DNA of 64,000 bases, from the NCBI GenBank assembly GCA_963733845.1, contig CAVTEM010000009.1, positions 138,114 through 202,113 of the forward strand, given 5' to 3'. The stretch is from DATFQE01 sp963733845 (GTDB lineage: Bacteria > Actinomycetota > Thermoleophilia > Gaiellales > Gaiellaceae). Position 1 is the stretch's first letter. Every line of letters starts with the position of its first letter. The translations under genes were made by a program, and so were the position numbers. Of the stretch, positions 37,241 through 47,472 are shown one piece after another. The notes under the pieces were generated by a model. That model saw only the letters and a list, made by a program, of their open reading frames with translations, searched no databases and had not been told where the DNA came from.

Positions 37241-38158
37241 CTACGCGGCCTCGAGGGCCTCGATCAGCTCCTCTTTCGACATGTCGGCCCGGCCGGGGAT
37301 GTCGGCCTTCTTGGCGCGCTCGTAGAGCTCCGGCTTGGACAGCTTGCCCAGGCCGTTCCGCCGCTTGCCGTTCTTGCGTGAACCGCTGCCGGCCGACTCG
37401 AGGCTCGCACGCAGCGCCTCCATCAGGTCCGGGACGCGCTCCTTCTTCTCGGCCCCGGTGTCGACGTGGACCTCCTCGCCCTTCCTCTTGCGCTTGATGA
37501 CGTCGCAGAGGGCGTCGCGGTAGGTGTCCTTGTACTTCTCGGGTTTGAACTCGCCGCCGAACGAGTCGATCAGCTGCTGTGCCATCCGCAGCTCGTCCTT
37601 CGAGACACGCGCCTTCTTCGGCTTGATCTCGTCGATCGGCCTGATCTCGTCCGCGAAGTACATCTTCTCCAGGGTGATCAGACCGTCCCGGATGCGCAGG
37701 CAGCCGAGGTGCTGCTTGTCGCGCATGACGTACTTCGCGATCGCCGCCAGGCCGGAGTCCTCCATCGCCTTCAGGAGCAGCGAGTAGACCTTCTCGCCCC
37801 CCTGCGCAGGCCCGAGGTAGTAGGTGCGCTCGAAGTAGATCGGATCGATGTCGTCGTAGGGGACGAAGTCGCGGATGTCGATCGTCTTGAACCCCTCCGC
37901 CTCGGCACCGGCGGTCTCGAAGTCCTCGTCGGTCATGTAGACGTACTCGCCCTTCGAGTATTCGAACGCCTTGACGATCTGGTCGTCCGGTACGGGCTTG
38001 CCCTCCTTCTTGCAGACCTTCTCGTAGCCGATCCGGCTGTCGTCCTTGGAGTGCAGGTAGTGGAAGTGCAGCTTGTGCTCGTCGATGGCGCTGTACATGC
38101 GCACGGGCACGTTCACGAGCCCGAAGGAGATCGCGCCGGACCAGATCGCGCGGGGCAT
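37241..38158 (-). CDS. ku: Non-homologous end-joining protein Ku
   Basis: 305 residues from the ATG at 38158; the open frame continues upstream only by chance. It opens MPRAIWSGAISFGLVNVPV, the universal bacterial Ku start, then HLHSKDDSRIGYEKVCKKEGKPV-like sequence (FHYLHSKDD, YEKVCKKEG), FVPYDDIDPIYFERTYYL and LEKMYFADEIRP. The core ends near residue 255; the last 40 residues form a SAP/Rho-N-like helix-turn-helix (LSKPELYERAKKADIPGR). Ku encircles DNA ends and recruits ligase D. No ligD is present in the window, so the partner must lie elsewhere. It leads an operon with the coiled-coil and Hcp-like genes. Confidence 0.95.
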   Translation of the reverse strand: MPRAIWSGAISFGLVNVPVRMYSAIDEHKLHFHYLHSKDDSRIGYEKVCKKEGKPVPDDQIVKAFEYSKGEYVYMTDEDFETAGAEAEGFKTIDIRDFVPYDDIDPIYFERTYYLGPAQGGEKVYSLLLKAMEDSGLAAIAKYVMRDKQHLGCLRIRDGLITLEKMYFADEIRPIDEIKPKKARVSKDELRMAQQLIDSFGGEFKPEKYKDTYRDALCDVIKRKRKGEEVHVDTGAEKKERVPDLMEALRASLESAGSGSRKNGKRRNGLGKLSKPELYERAKKADIPGRADMSKEELIEALEAA

Positions 38159-38209
38159 GAGCGCGGTGTTCCCCTTGCCGCCGGGTCGGAAACGGCTTAG
38201 GTTCGACCG

Positions 38210-39016
38210 GTGGGCGGCTTCGAGCATGCGCGCGAGCCGGCGGAGCCGGAGTCGGCGGCCGCCGAGGCCGCAACCGCCCAGCCCGCGGTGGGCCCTGAAT
38301 TGGTCCGCAGCCTCTCCCGCAGCGCCGGTAACCGCGCCGTCAGCGCGCTGCTCCAGCGGCACGGAGCCCACGTGGCGGCGGCCGCGCAGACGGGGAAGGC
38401 GACCACGTGGGAGGCCGTGGAGGCCGACCTCAGCTTCTCGCCGTTCGGCTGGGAGGCGATGCGGATCCTGAAGGACAACAACATCAAGCTGAACAAGACG
38501 ACGAGCGGCGCCGTCGCGGGCTTCCAGCCCGATCAGAACACCTGCTTCATCAACCTGTCGATGCCGTCGTACGAGATCGCTGCGTACTTCGTGCACGAGA
38601 TGTACCACGCGTCCCAGTTCCACGGAAAGCGCTCGCCCGCGGCGACGACGATGGCGGAGGACCCCTGGGTCGCGCTGATGGTCACCGAGGAGGTGGACGG
38701 GACCGTCAAGGGCTTCATGCACAAGCTCTCGCTCGAGAGCTTCGGTCGCGCGCCGAAGAACGACCGGCCGGCAGGGATGAGCAGGTTCCGGGGTGCCTAC
38801 CAGTACGCCTACAACGAGGCGATCGCCGAGGGCGTGGACCCGGTTGAGGCGCGCAAGCGCGGCATGGCCAACGGGGCGAGGATGATCCGCTACATGTTCA
38901 AGCGGCCGTCGAAGAAGCTCTCTGCGGACCTGCAGCCGAACCAGTTCGAGACCTACTCCGAGTACTACCACCGCGAATGGGCGGATCAGCGGAAGAAAGC
39001 GGCCGCGAAGCCCTGA
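38210..39016 (+). CDS. Putative HExxH metallopeptidase with cargo-like leader
   Basis: 268 residues, GTG start, divergent from Ku by 51 bases. The leader is Ala/Glu/Pro-rich and contains LSRSAGNRAVSALLQRHG, the Gly-Asn-Arg-Ala-Val-x-x-Leu-Leu-Gln-Arg motif found at the N-terminus of many DUF4157 and contractile-injection cargo proteins. The second part has YFVHEMYHASQFHG, an HExxH zinc site, with TEEVDG about 40 residues later as a candidate third ligand. It may be a toxin-like protease. The Hcp-like protein on the other side of Ku bears a related motif. Activity and export route are unproven. Confidence 0.7.
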   Translation: MGGFEHAREPAEPESAAAEAATAQPAVGPELVRSLSRSAGNRAVSALLQRHGAHVAAAAQTGKATTWEAVEADLSFSPFGWEAMRILKDNNIKLNKTTSGAVAGFQPDQNTCFINLSMPSYEIAAYFVHEMYHASQFHGKRSPAATTMAEDPWVALMVTEEVDGTVKGFMHKLSLESFGRAPKNDRPAGMSRFRGAYQYAYNEAIAEGVDPVEARKRGMANGARMIRYMFKRPSKKLSADLQPNQFETYSEYYHREWADQRKKAAAKP

Positions 39017-39891
39017 GCGACGTCTCGATCCCGCCGTGTTTGGCCTGGTGGCAAGAAGAGCCGGGCGGTCCGGAGTGGCTGGACCGGCTCCCGGCGCTCG
39101 TGGCGGACTGCGCCGCCCGCTGGTCGCTGTCGTTCGGGCCGCCGTTCGACTCGCATACCTCGTGGGTGGCGCCCGTCACCCGCGCGGACGGTTCGTCCGC
39201 AGTCCTGAAGCTGAACTTCCCCGATCCCGACACCGAGCACGAGGCCGACGCGCTCGCGCACTGGGACGGCGTCGGCGCGGTTCGCCTGCTCGAGCACGAG
39301 CCGTCGGCCCGGGCGCTGCTGATCGAGCGCTGCGAGCCCGGCACGCAGCTCTGGGCGGTCGTCGACGACGACGAGGCCACGCTGATCGGCGCGGACGTGC
39401 TGCGCCGCCTGTGGCGGCCGCCCGACCACGGCCCCTACCGCCGGCTGGCGGACGAGGCCGCGCGGTGGGCGGAGGAGTTGCCGCTCCGCTGGGAGCAGCG
39501 TGGCCGCCCGTTCGAGCGGTCGCTGCTGGACGCCGTCCTGGCGGCGATCGGGGAGCTGGCGCCGTCGCAGCCCGAGCTCGTCGTCGCCCACCAGGACCTG
39601 CACGGCGGCAACGTGCTCCGCTCCGGGGACGCCTGGGTGGCGATCGACGCCAAGCCCTTGCTCGCGGAGCGCGCGTTCGACACCGCCTCGCTCGTGCGCG
39701 ACCGGCGGCCCTGGCTGGCGCGGGAGGCCCATCCGGAGCGGCGGCTGGCGCGCCGGCTCGACCTGGTCGCGGACGCCCTGGCGCTCGACCGTGAGCGCAT
39801 GCGCGCGTGGGGGATGGTGCACGCCGTCGCCTGGGACGGCGACGAGCTGATGATCGCCTGCGCGCGCTGGCTCTCGAGCCTGCGTCCGTAG
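38977..39891 (+). CDS. Aminoglycoside/hydroxyurea phosphotransferase family kinase (APH(6)-like)
   Basis: 304 residues; the ATG at 38977 overlaps the metallopeptidase gene by 40 bases and a later start is possible. APH(6)/streptomycin-6-kinase features are DSHTSWVAPVTRADGSSAVLKLNFP, LLIERCEPGTQLW, the catalytic loop VVAHQDLHGGNVLR and WVAIDAKPLLAERAFD. The fold phosphorylates a hydroxyl of streptomycin-like or other small molecules. Chromosomal members often have unknown substrates, so resistance is not implied. Confidence 0.88.
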   Translation: MGGSAEESGREALSDVSIPPCLAWWQEEPGGPEWLDRLPALVADCAARWSLSFGPPFDSHTSWVAPVTRADGSSAVLKLNFPDPDTEHEADALAHWDGVGAVRLLEHEPSARALLIERCEPGTQLWAVVDDDEATLIGADVLRRLWRPPDHGPYRRLADEAARWAEELPLRWEQRGRPFERSLLDAVLAAIGELAPSQPELVVAHQDLHGGNVLRSGDAWVAIDAKPLLAERAFDTASLVRDRRPWLAREAHPERRLARRLDLVADALALDRERMRAWGMVHAVAWDGDELMIACARWLSSLRP

Positions 39892-39945
39892 CTGCCGATC
39901 TAGCTCGCGCTCGAGAGCTGGCCGTAGTCGGCGTCGTCGAGGTGC

Positions 39946-40746
39946 TCAGCCGTGAGCGCCTGCGAGCTCGAGCTCCTCGCGGGCACCGCGTAGGCACGCT
40001 CGCCGCCCGTACGCGTTCCTGACGCGCGCGCAAACTCGCCGCACCGGGTCGAGCCGGTGGCGGAAGACGAACATGCCGACCTCGCCGATCTCGGCGTAGC
40101 AGGTGAAGCGCAGCGTCCCGTGCAAACGGAGGCCGTCGCAGGCGTGCGGGGCGTGGAGGCCGTACAGCGCCGCGCCCAGGCGGACGAACTGCATCGAGTT
40201 CTCCATCAGGACGCCGTCGAAGCACCGCTCGATGGCGTGGTCGTGCAGGTGCTCGCGGCAGAGCCGCAGGGCGCGGTGGACGTCGTGGCCGGTCCGCATC
40301 AGGTAGCGGTGGCCGAGCGCGTGGTCGCACGCGTCTCGCAGCTCGGCGGTGCGCCGGCGGGCGCAGGTTCGCGGCCCCGCGTCGGCGCTCGCCGCCTCGA
40401 CCACGCCGTGCTGGTAGCCGTCGCTGCACTGCGTCCCTCCGAGCGCCAGCGCCCGCTGGACCTCCCGGACACGGGTCACGACGACGTGGGCCAGCTCGTG
40501 CGCGAGCGCGTGGCAGTCGTCCAGCCGCCCGCGGCGGACTGCCTGCTCGAGGGCGTCGAGCGTCCCGGCGACGCGTCCCTGCGCGGCCGCCTGCCTGAAC
40601 GTCGGGCGCAGGCACGCGGCGATTGCGGGCTCGGTCGAGCGGCTCAGGCACTGCGCGGGCAGCCGAACCGGCGTGCTCGCACCGGCCACCTGAGGCGCGA
40701 GCATGGCCAGGAGGCACACGCCGATGCTGACCAGCCGAGCGTTCAT
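39946..40746 (-). CDS. Secreted His/Cys-rich protein of unknown function
   Basis: 266 residues, signal peptide (residues 1-23, ending VAGAS). The mature part repeats Cys and His in spaced motifs: DCHALAHELAH, CSDGYQHGVVEA, ACDHALGHRYLM, CREHLHDHAIERCFDGVLMEN and CYAEIGE. A C-x2-G-x2-HG or C-x3-GH pattern recurs every 35-50 residues, which suggests metal or haem binding, or disulphides stabilising helical repeats. The family is not one I can name. It is divergent from the subtilisin gene by 47 bases. Confidence 0.72.
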   Translation of the reverse strand: MNARLVSIGVCLLAMLAPQVAGASTPVRLPAQCLSRSTEPAIAACLRPTFRQAAAQGRVAGTLDALEQAVRRGRLDDCHALAHELAHVVVTRVREVQRALALGGTQCSDGYQHGVVEAASADAGPRTCARRRTAELRDACDHALGHRYLMRTGHDVHRALRLCREHLHDHAIERCFDGVLMENSMQFVRLGAALYGLHAPHACDGLRLHGTLRFTCYAEIGEVGMFVFRHRLDPVRRVCARVRNAYGRRACLRGAREELELAGAHG

Positions 40747-40793
40747 CCTCCAACTGTGGCACGATCACGCCGACAAGGGGAGGGGTCTCCGCG

Positions 40794-43431
<2,638 letters not shown>

Positions 43432-43446
43432 GCTTAGGCTTGGCGC

Positions 43447-43872
43447 GTGGCGGAGACACGTGCCGAGCTGATCGAGGCGCTGGCCCGCCTCAGCCTGTTC
43501 GCGGACCTGACCCAGCCCGAGCTCGAAGCCGTCGTCCACGGGACCGAGGAGGAGGTGTTCGGGGAGGGCCAGCGGATCCTGCGGGAAGGGCTCAGCGGGT
43601 CGGGCCTGCACCTGATTCTCGAGGGCGACGTGATCGTCCGCCTCGGCGACCGCGAGATCGCGCGGCTGGGCCGCGGCGAGTTCTTCGGCGAGATCTCGGT
43701 GCTGCTCGGCTCGCCGCCGATGGCGGACGTGGTCGCCGCGTCGCTCGTCCGCTGCCTGGTCGTGCCCGCGCCCGAGGTGGAGCCCTTCTTGCTCGAGCGC
43801 CCGCGGGTGATGTACCGCATGCTCCAGGCGGAGGCGCGCCGCCTGCGGAGCGCGGAGCTTTGGCCGAGGTAG
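43447..43872 (+). CDS. Cyclic-nucleotide-binding domain protein
   Basis: 141 residues, GTG start 15 bases after the subtilisin stop. A single cNMP-binding beta-roll: LFADLTQPELEAV, GLHLILEGDVIV, GRGEFFGEISVLLGSPPMADVVA; the phosphate-binding cassette is altered, with SPPMADVVA in place of the R-T-A-x-V pattern, so nucleotide binding may be changed. Its stop overlaps the next gene, a flavoprotein, by 13 bases. In other actinobacteria such a domain is fused to thioredoxin-reductase-like flavoproteins, so the pair likely works as a complex. Confidence 0.85.
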   Translation: MAETRAELIEALARLSLFADLTQPELEAVVHGTEEEVFGEGQRILREGLSGSGLHLILEGDVIVRLGDREIARLGRGEFFGEISVLLGSPPMADVVAASLVRCLVVPAPEVEPFLLERPRVMYRMLQAEARRLRSAELWPR

Positions 43873-45350
43873 ACGCGCGTCCTCACCCGCCCGGCCGGTA
43901 CGACGTCGTCGTCGTCGGCAGCGGCCCCGGCGGGCTCCAGACCTCGTACTACCTCTCCCGCTACGGCGTCCCGCACGCCCTGATCTCGGCGGACGACGCC
44001 CCGGGCGGGATGTTCCGCAGGTTCCCGGTCTTCGACCGCCTGATCAGCTGGACGAAGCCCGACGCGCCGTTCGATCCGGGCACGCGCGAGTACGAGGCTT
44101 ACGATCACAACAGCCTGCTCGCGGAGGATCCCGCCCTGAGCGCGCTGGTCCCGAGGTACATGGACCGGGCCTTCGACGTCCCCGCACGCGCCGAGATGGA
44201 GTCGGGGCTCCAGGCGTTCGCCGACCGGGCCGGCGTACGGGTGCGCTACGGCTGCCGCTGGGAAGCGACGCGCCGCGACAACGACGGCTTCGTGCTCTCG
44301 ACTACGGACGGCGAGTATCGCTGCAAGGCGGCGGTGTTCGCGCTCGGCGTCACCGAGCCGTGGAATGGCGGCATCGCCGGCGCCGACGAGGCGCCGCACT
44401 ATGTCGAAACGAAGGAGCCGGCCGCGTACCGCGGCAAGCGCATCGTGATCGTGGGCAAGCGCAACTCTGGCTTCGAGCTCGCGAACGGCCTGCTGCCCTG
44501 GGCGAGCCAGATCACGCTCGTCTCGCCGCGGCCGGTCCGGTTCGGCGTGCTCGCCCGCTCGCCCCTGCGAGTCCGCTACCTCCAGCCCTTCGAGGAGTTC
44601 GTACGTGGCGGCTCGGGCGCGCTCGTTGTGGACGCGGCGATCGAGCGGATCGAGCGCCGGGCGGACGACTACCTCGTTCGCACGCAGGGCACGACCTGGC
44701 CGGGAGAGCTCAACTTCGAGGCCGACGAGGTGATCGTCGCGACCGGCTTCGGCACGCCGCTCGGCGACCTGCCTGCCCTCGGCGTGGCCACGCTCCGGGA
44801 CGGCCGCATCCCGGCTCAGTCGCCGTTCTGGGAGAGCGTCTCCGTCCCCGGAGTCTTCTTCGCAGGGAACGTGACCCAGGGCGCACCGGGGCTGCAGAAG
44901 CAGGGCCTGGCCGCGAACTCGAGCTCGGTGAACGGCCTCCGCTACAACGCCCGCGTCTTGGCTCGGCACCTCGCCGAGCGGCTCGGGTACGGACAGCCGC
45001 GGCCGATCCTGCGCCCGGAAGCCGTCGTCCCGTACCTGCTGGCGGAGATCGCCCGCGCTCCCGAGCTGTGGATCCAGAAGGGCTACCTCGCCCGCGTCGT
45101 CGCGTTCACCGAGGCCGGCATCCGCGACGACGGCATCCTGCCGCTCGAGTACTTCGTGGACGGCGTCGGGGAGGACTCCGCCGCCGTAGCGGTCGAGATG
45201 GACGCCAACGGGACCATCTACCCGGGTGTCTACCTGCGCAGGGAGGGCCGCCTGACCGAGCATCACCTCGATCCTCACCCCACGTACGCGTTCGACAGTG
45301 AGGCCCACCGCGCCGGCCTCGAGGCGCTGCTCGGCTCGCACGCCGCGTAG
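43860..45350 (+). CDS. FAD/NAD(P)-binding oxidoreductase (FMO/thioredoxin-reductase-like)
   Basis: 496 residues from a TTG at 43860; no better in-frame start exists before the first Rossmann motif. FAD site YDVVVVGSGPGGLQTSYYLSR (part: GSGPGGLQ), then GGMFRRFPVFDRLISW, NAD(P) site IVIVGKRNSGFELANGLL, and DEVIVATGF and VFFAGNVTQGAPGLQKQG near the end. The pattern resembles flavin monooxygenases and YpdA-like thiol reductases; no CxxC redox pair is seen. Overlap with the cyclic-nucleotide-binding gene suggests control by a small ligand. A K+-channel protein follows 32 bases later. Confidence 0.87.
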   Translation: MAEVDARPHPPGRYDVVVVGSGPGGLQTSYYLSRYGVPHALISADDAPGGMFRRFPVFDRLISWTKPDAPFDPGTREYEAYDHNSLLAEDPALSALVPRYMDRAFDVPARAEMESGLQAFADRAGVRVRYGCRWEATRRDNDGFVLSTTDGEYRCKAAVFALGVTEPWNGGIAGADEAPHYVETKEPAAYRGKRIVIVGKRNSGFELANGLLPWASQITLVSPRPVRFGVLARSPLRVRYLQPFEEFVRGGSGALVVDAAIERIERRADDYLVRTQGTTWPGELNFEADEVIVATGFGTPLGDLPALGVATLRDGRIPAQSPFWESVSVPGVFFAGNVTQGAPGLQKQGLAANSSSVNGLRYNARVLARHLAERLGYGQPRPILRPEAVVPYLLAEIARAPELWIQKGYLARVVAFTEAGIRDDGILPLEYFVDGVGEDSAAVAVEMDANGTIYPGVYLRREGRLTEHHLDPHPTYAFDSEAHRAGLEALLGSHAA

Positions 45351-45382
45351 GGCATTCGGCCTCGGCACCGAACTCCGCAGCC

Positions 45383-45790
45383 GTGAGCACGCGGGTCGAG
45401 CGGCGGATCACGGAAGTCCTGGCGGGGCTGACCCTGCGCAAGGCGATCGGCCTGATCGTCGCGGTCGCCTCGGTCCTGTCCGTTTCGGCGGCGATTCTCG
45501 TGCGCCTCGTCGATCCGGCCATCGGCACCTTCGGCGACGCGCTCTGGTGGGCCGTCTCGACGGTCACGACCGTCGGCTACGGGGACGTCGTCCCGACGAG
45601 CCCGGCCGGCCGCACCGCCGGCGTGATCCTGATGCTCACCGGCATCGCCTTGATCCCGGTCATCACCAGTGTGGTCGTCTCCGTGCTCGTCGAGCGCAGA
45701 GGCCGGGAGGCGCGGTTGGAGGAGCAGCGCGACCTCGAGCTGATCATGGGACGGCTCGACGAAATCGAAGAGCGGCTCACGTCCCGCTAG
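45383..45790 (+). CDS. Two-helix potassium channel family protein
   Basis: 135 residues, GTG start. Two membrane helices flank a pore loop with the K+ selectivity filter TVGYGDVVP (ALWWAVSTVTTVGYGD). A C-terminal coiled coil (REARLEEQRDLELIMGRLDEIEERL) would promote tetramer assembly. It lacks an RCK/TrkA-N domain. It is the last plus-strand gene before the convergent ZIP-like gene, 4 bases away. Confidence 0.9.
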   Translation: MSTRVERRITEVLAGLTLRKAIGLIVAVASVLSVSAAILVRLVDPAIGTFGDALWWAVSTVTTVGYGDVVPTSPAGRTAGVILMLTGIALIPVITSVVVSVLVERRGREARLEEQRDLELIMGRLDEIEERLTSR

Positions 45791-45794
45791 GCAC

Positions 45795-46526
45795 TCACTC
45801 GAGCATCGCCAGCGCGAACGCCAGCCCGAACCCGAGCGTCGTCAGCAGCCCGACCAGCTTGCCCCCGTGCTCGTAGGCCTCGGGCATCATCGTGTCGGCC
45901 AGCATGGTGAGGATGGCGCCGCCCGCGAACGCGAGCACGAACGCGAGCGCGTCGGGACCGGCCGAGTCGAAGAGCGCGTAGCCGAGCAGTGATGCGAGCC
46001 CGCTCACGAGCGCGACGAGCGTCCAGAGGCCCATGATTCTGCGGGGAGCCCAGCCGCCCGCCTTCAGGCCGCTCGTGGCGGCAATCGCCTCGGGCAGGTT
46101 GGAGAGGAACACCGCGGCGATGACCGCGACGCTGACGCCGTTTCCCTCGAGCAGGCCGAGCCCGATCACGGCGGACTCGGGGATCCCGTCCAGGACGATC
46201 CCGAGCACGATCGCCAGGGCGGAGCCCGTGCCGGGCGCGCGGTTCATCGACTTCCGCTCGGACCCGCCCATGCGGTCGACGATCACGTCACCGGCGAAGA
46301 AGGTCAGCGCACCGGCCGCCAGGCCGAGCCCGATGGTGCCGTTCTGCTCGGCGGTCCGGAAAGCCTCTTCCACCAGCTCGTAGGCGACAGCTGCGATCAG
46401 AACGCCAGCGCCGAAGGCCATGATCCAGCCGAGCACGCGTTCCCGGATCGGCAGCAGCAGCGCGAGGGCGCCGCCGACGAGGAGCGACGAGGCGGCGAAG
46501 AGGCCCCAAAAGAGCGCCTCGCTCAT
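45795..46526 (-). CDS. ZIP-family metal transporter with substituted histidines
   Basis: 243 residues, about eight membrane helices. The helix 4 motif, normally HNxxEG, reads LDGIPESAV, and the helix 5 motif, normally HxxPEG-like, reads SNLPEAIA. The metal-coordinating His are thus Asp and Ser, so specificity may differ from zinc. It begins 10 bases after the formylglycine-generating-enzyme stop and is last in the sulfatase operon. The linkage suggests supply of a metal for sulfatase (Ca2+) or its maturase (Cu), an inference. Confidence 0.85.
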   Translation of the reverse strand: MSEALFWGLFAASSLLVGGALALLLPIRERVLGWIMAFGAGVLIAAVAYELVEEAFRTAEQNGTIGLGLAAGALTFFAGDVIVDRMGGSERKSMNRAPGTGSALAIVLGIVLDGIPESAVIGLGLLEGNGVSVAVIAAVFLSNLPEAIAATSGLKAGGWAPRRIMGLWTLVALVSGLASLLGYALFDSAGPDALAFVLAFAGGAILTMLADTMMPEAYEHGGKLVGLLTTLGFGLAFALAMLE

Positions 46527-46536
46527 GCCTCGTCGC

Positions 46537-47433
46537 TCACCCGCGGACGACGCAGCGGAAGCCGATGTGTCCGGTGGACGTGTCGATCGCCTCCCCCTGG
46601 CGGGCGGCCGGGCGATAGCGCAGGCAGTAGTTCGGCGCGCAGAGGTGCGAGCCGCCCTTGATCACCCTGCGCGGAAAGCGCTCGCCCGGAAGCGTCGGCG
46701 GCGCGCAGCACGGGCTCTCCTCGGCCGCTCCGTTGGGCCGGAGCCAGTCGCTCGTCCACTCCCACGTGTTGCCGGTCATGTCGTAGAGCCCGTAGCCGTT
46801 CGGCGGGAAGCTGCCCACCGGCGCCGTCCCCTCGAAGCCGTCGACCTTGAGGTTCTGCCAGGGGAACTCGCCCTGCCAGCTGTTCGCCATCGCCTTGCCT
46901 TCCGGGAAGTGCTCGTCGCCCCAGGCGAACGCCGCGCCGTCCAGGCCGCCACGGGCGGCGTACTCCCACTCGGCCTCGGTCGGCAGCTCCTTGCCCGCCC
47001 AGGCCGCGTACGCCTCGGCGTCCTCGTAGGCGACCTGCACGACCGGGTGGTGATCCTTGCCGTTGATCGTCGTGCCCGGGCCGCCGGGCTTCTTCCAGTA
47101 GGCCCCAGGGACGTACTCCCACCAGTTGCGGACGTCGTTCAGGGGCACGGGCCCGGCGGACCTGCGGAACACGAGCGAGCCGGGTACGAGCAGATCGGGT
47201 TCGGCGTCGGGATAATCGGCCGGGTCGAGCGGCCGCTCGGCCACGGTGACGTGGCCGGTCTCGCGCACGAAGCGGCGGAACTCCGCGGCCGTGACCGCGT
47301 GCTCGTCGATCCAGAATCCGTCGACCTCGACCTCGCGGACCGGCCCCTCCTCGGGATAGAAGTCCTCGGAGCCCATCCGGAAGGTCCCCGCGGGGATCTG
47401 GGCCATCGCCTCGCGTTCAGCCACCGGCCCCAC
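46537..47433 (-). CDS. Formylglycine-generating enzyme (sulfatase-modifying factor)
   Basis: 298 residues. FGE-sulfatase fold throughout: MAQIPAGTFRMGSEDFYPEEGP, FWIDEHAVTAAEFRRFV, LPTEAEWEYAARGG, DMTGNTWEWTSDW and the active-site stretch GGSHLCAPNYCLRYRPAAR, which holds both catalytic/copper-binding cysteines. Presence of both cysteines marks a true FGE and not a cysteine-less FGE-like protein. It converts a CxPxR cysteine to formylglycine. The sulfatase encoded 39 bases upstream contains exactly such a motif. Confidence 0.95.
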   Translation of the reverse strand: MGPVAEREAMAQIPAGTFRMGSEDFYPEEGPVREVEVDGFWIDEHAVTAAEFRRFVRETGHVTVAERPLDPADYPDAEPDLLVPGSLVFRRSAGPVPLNDVRNWWEYVPGAYWKKPGGPGTTINGKDHHPVVQVAYEDAEAYAAWAGKELPTEAEWEYAARGGLDGAAFAWGDEHFPEGKAMANSWQGEFPWQNLKVDGFEGTAPVGSFPPNGYGLYDMTGNTWEWTSDWLRPNGAAEESPCCAPPTLPGERFPRRVIKGGSHLCAPNYCLRYRPAARQGEAIDTSTGHIGFRCVVRG

Positions 47434-47472
47434 CCTTCGAGTCTCGCACAGCCCCGACGGCGTCCCGACCTC

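Noticed and set aside
38159..38971. Extension of Ku by about 271 codons
   Set aside because: It is antisense to the metallopeptidase gene; MPRAIWSG is the universal Ku start.
38977..39891. Naming the APH(6)-like kinase as a streptomycin resistance gene
   Set aside because: The family is broad and the gene is chromosomal with no resistance context; substrate cannot be read.
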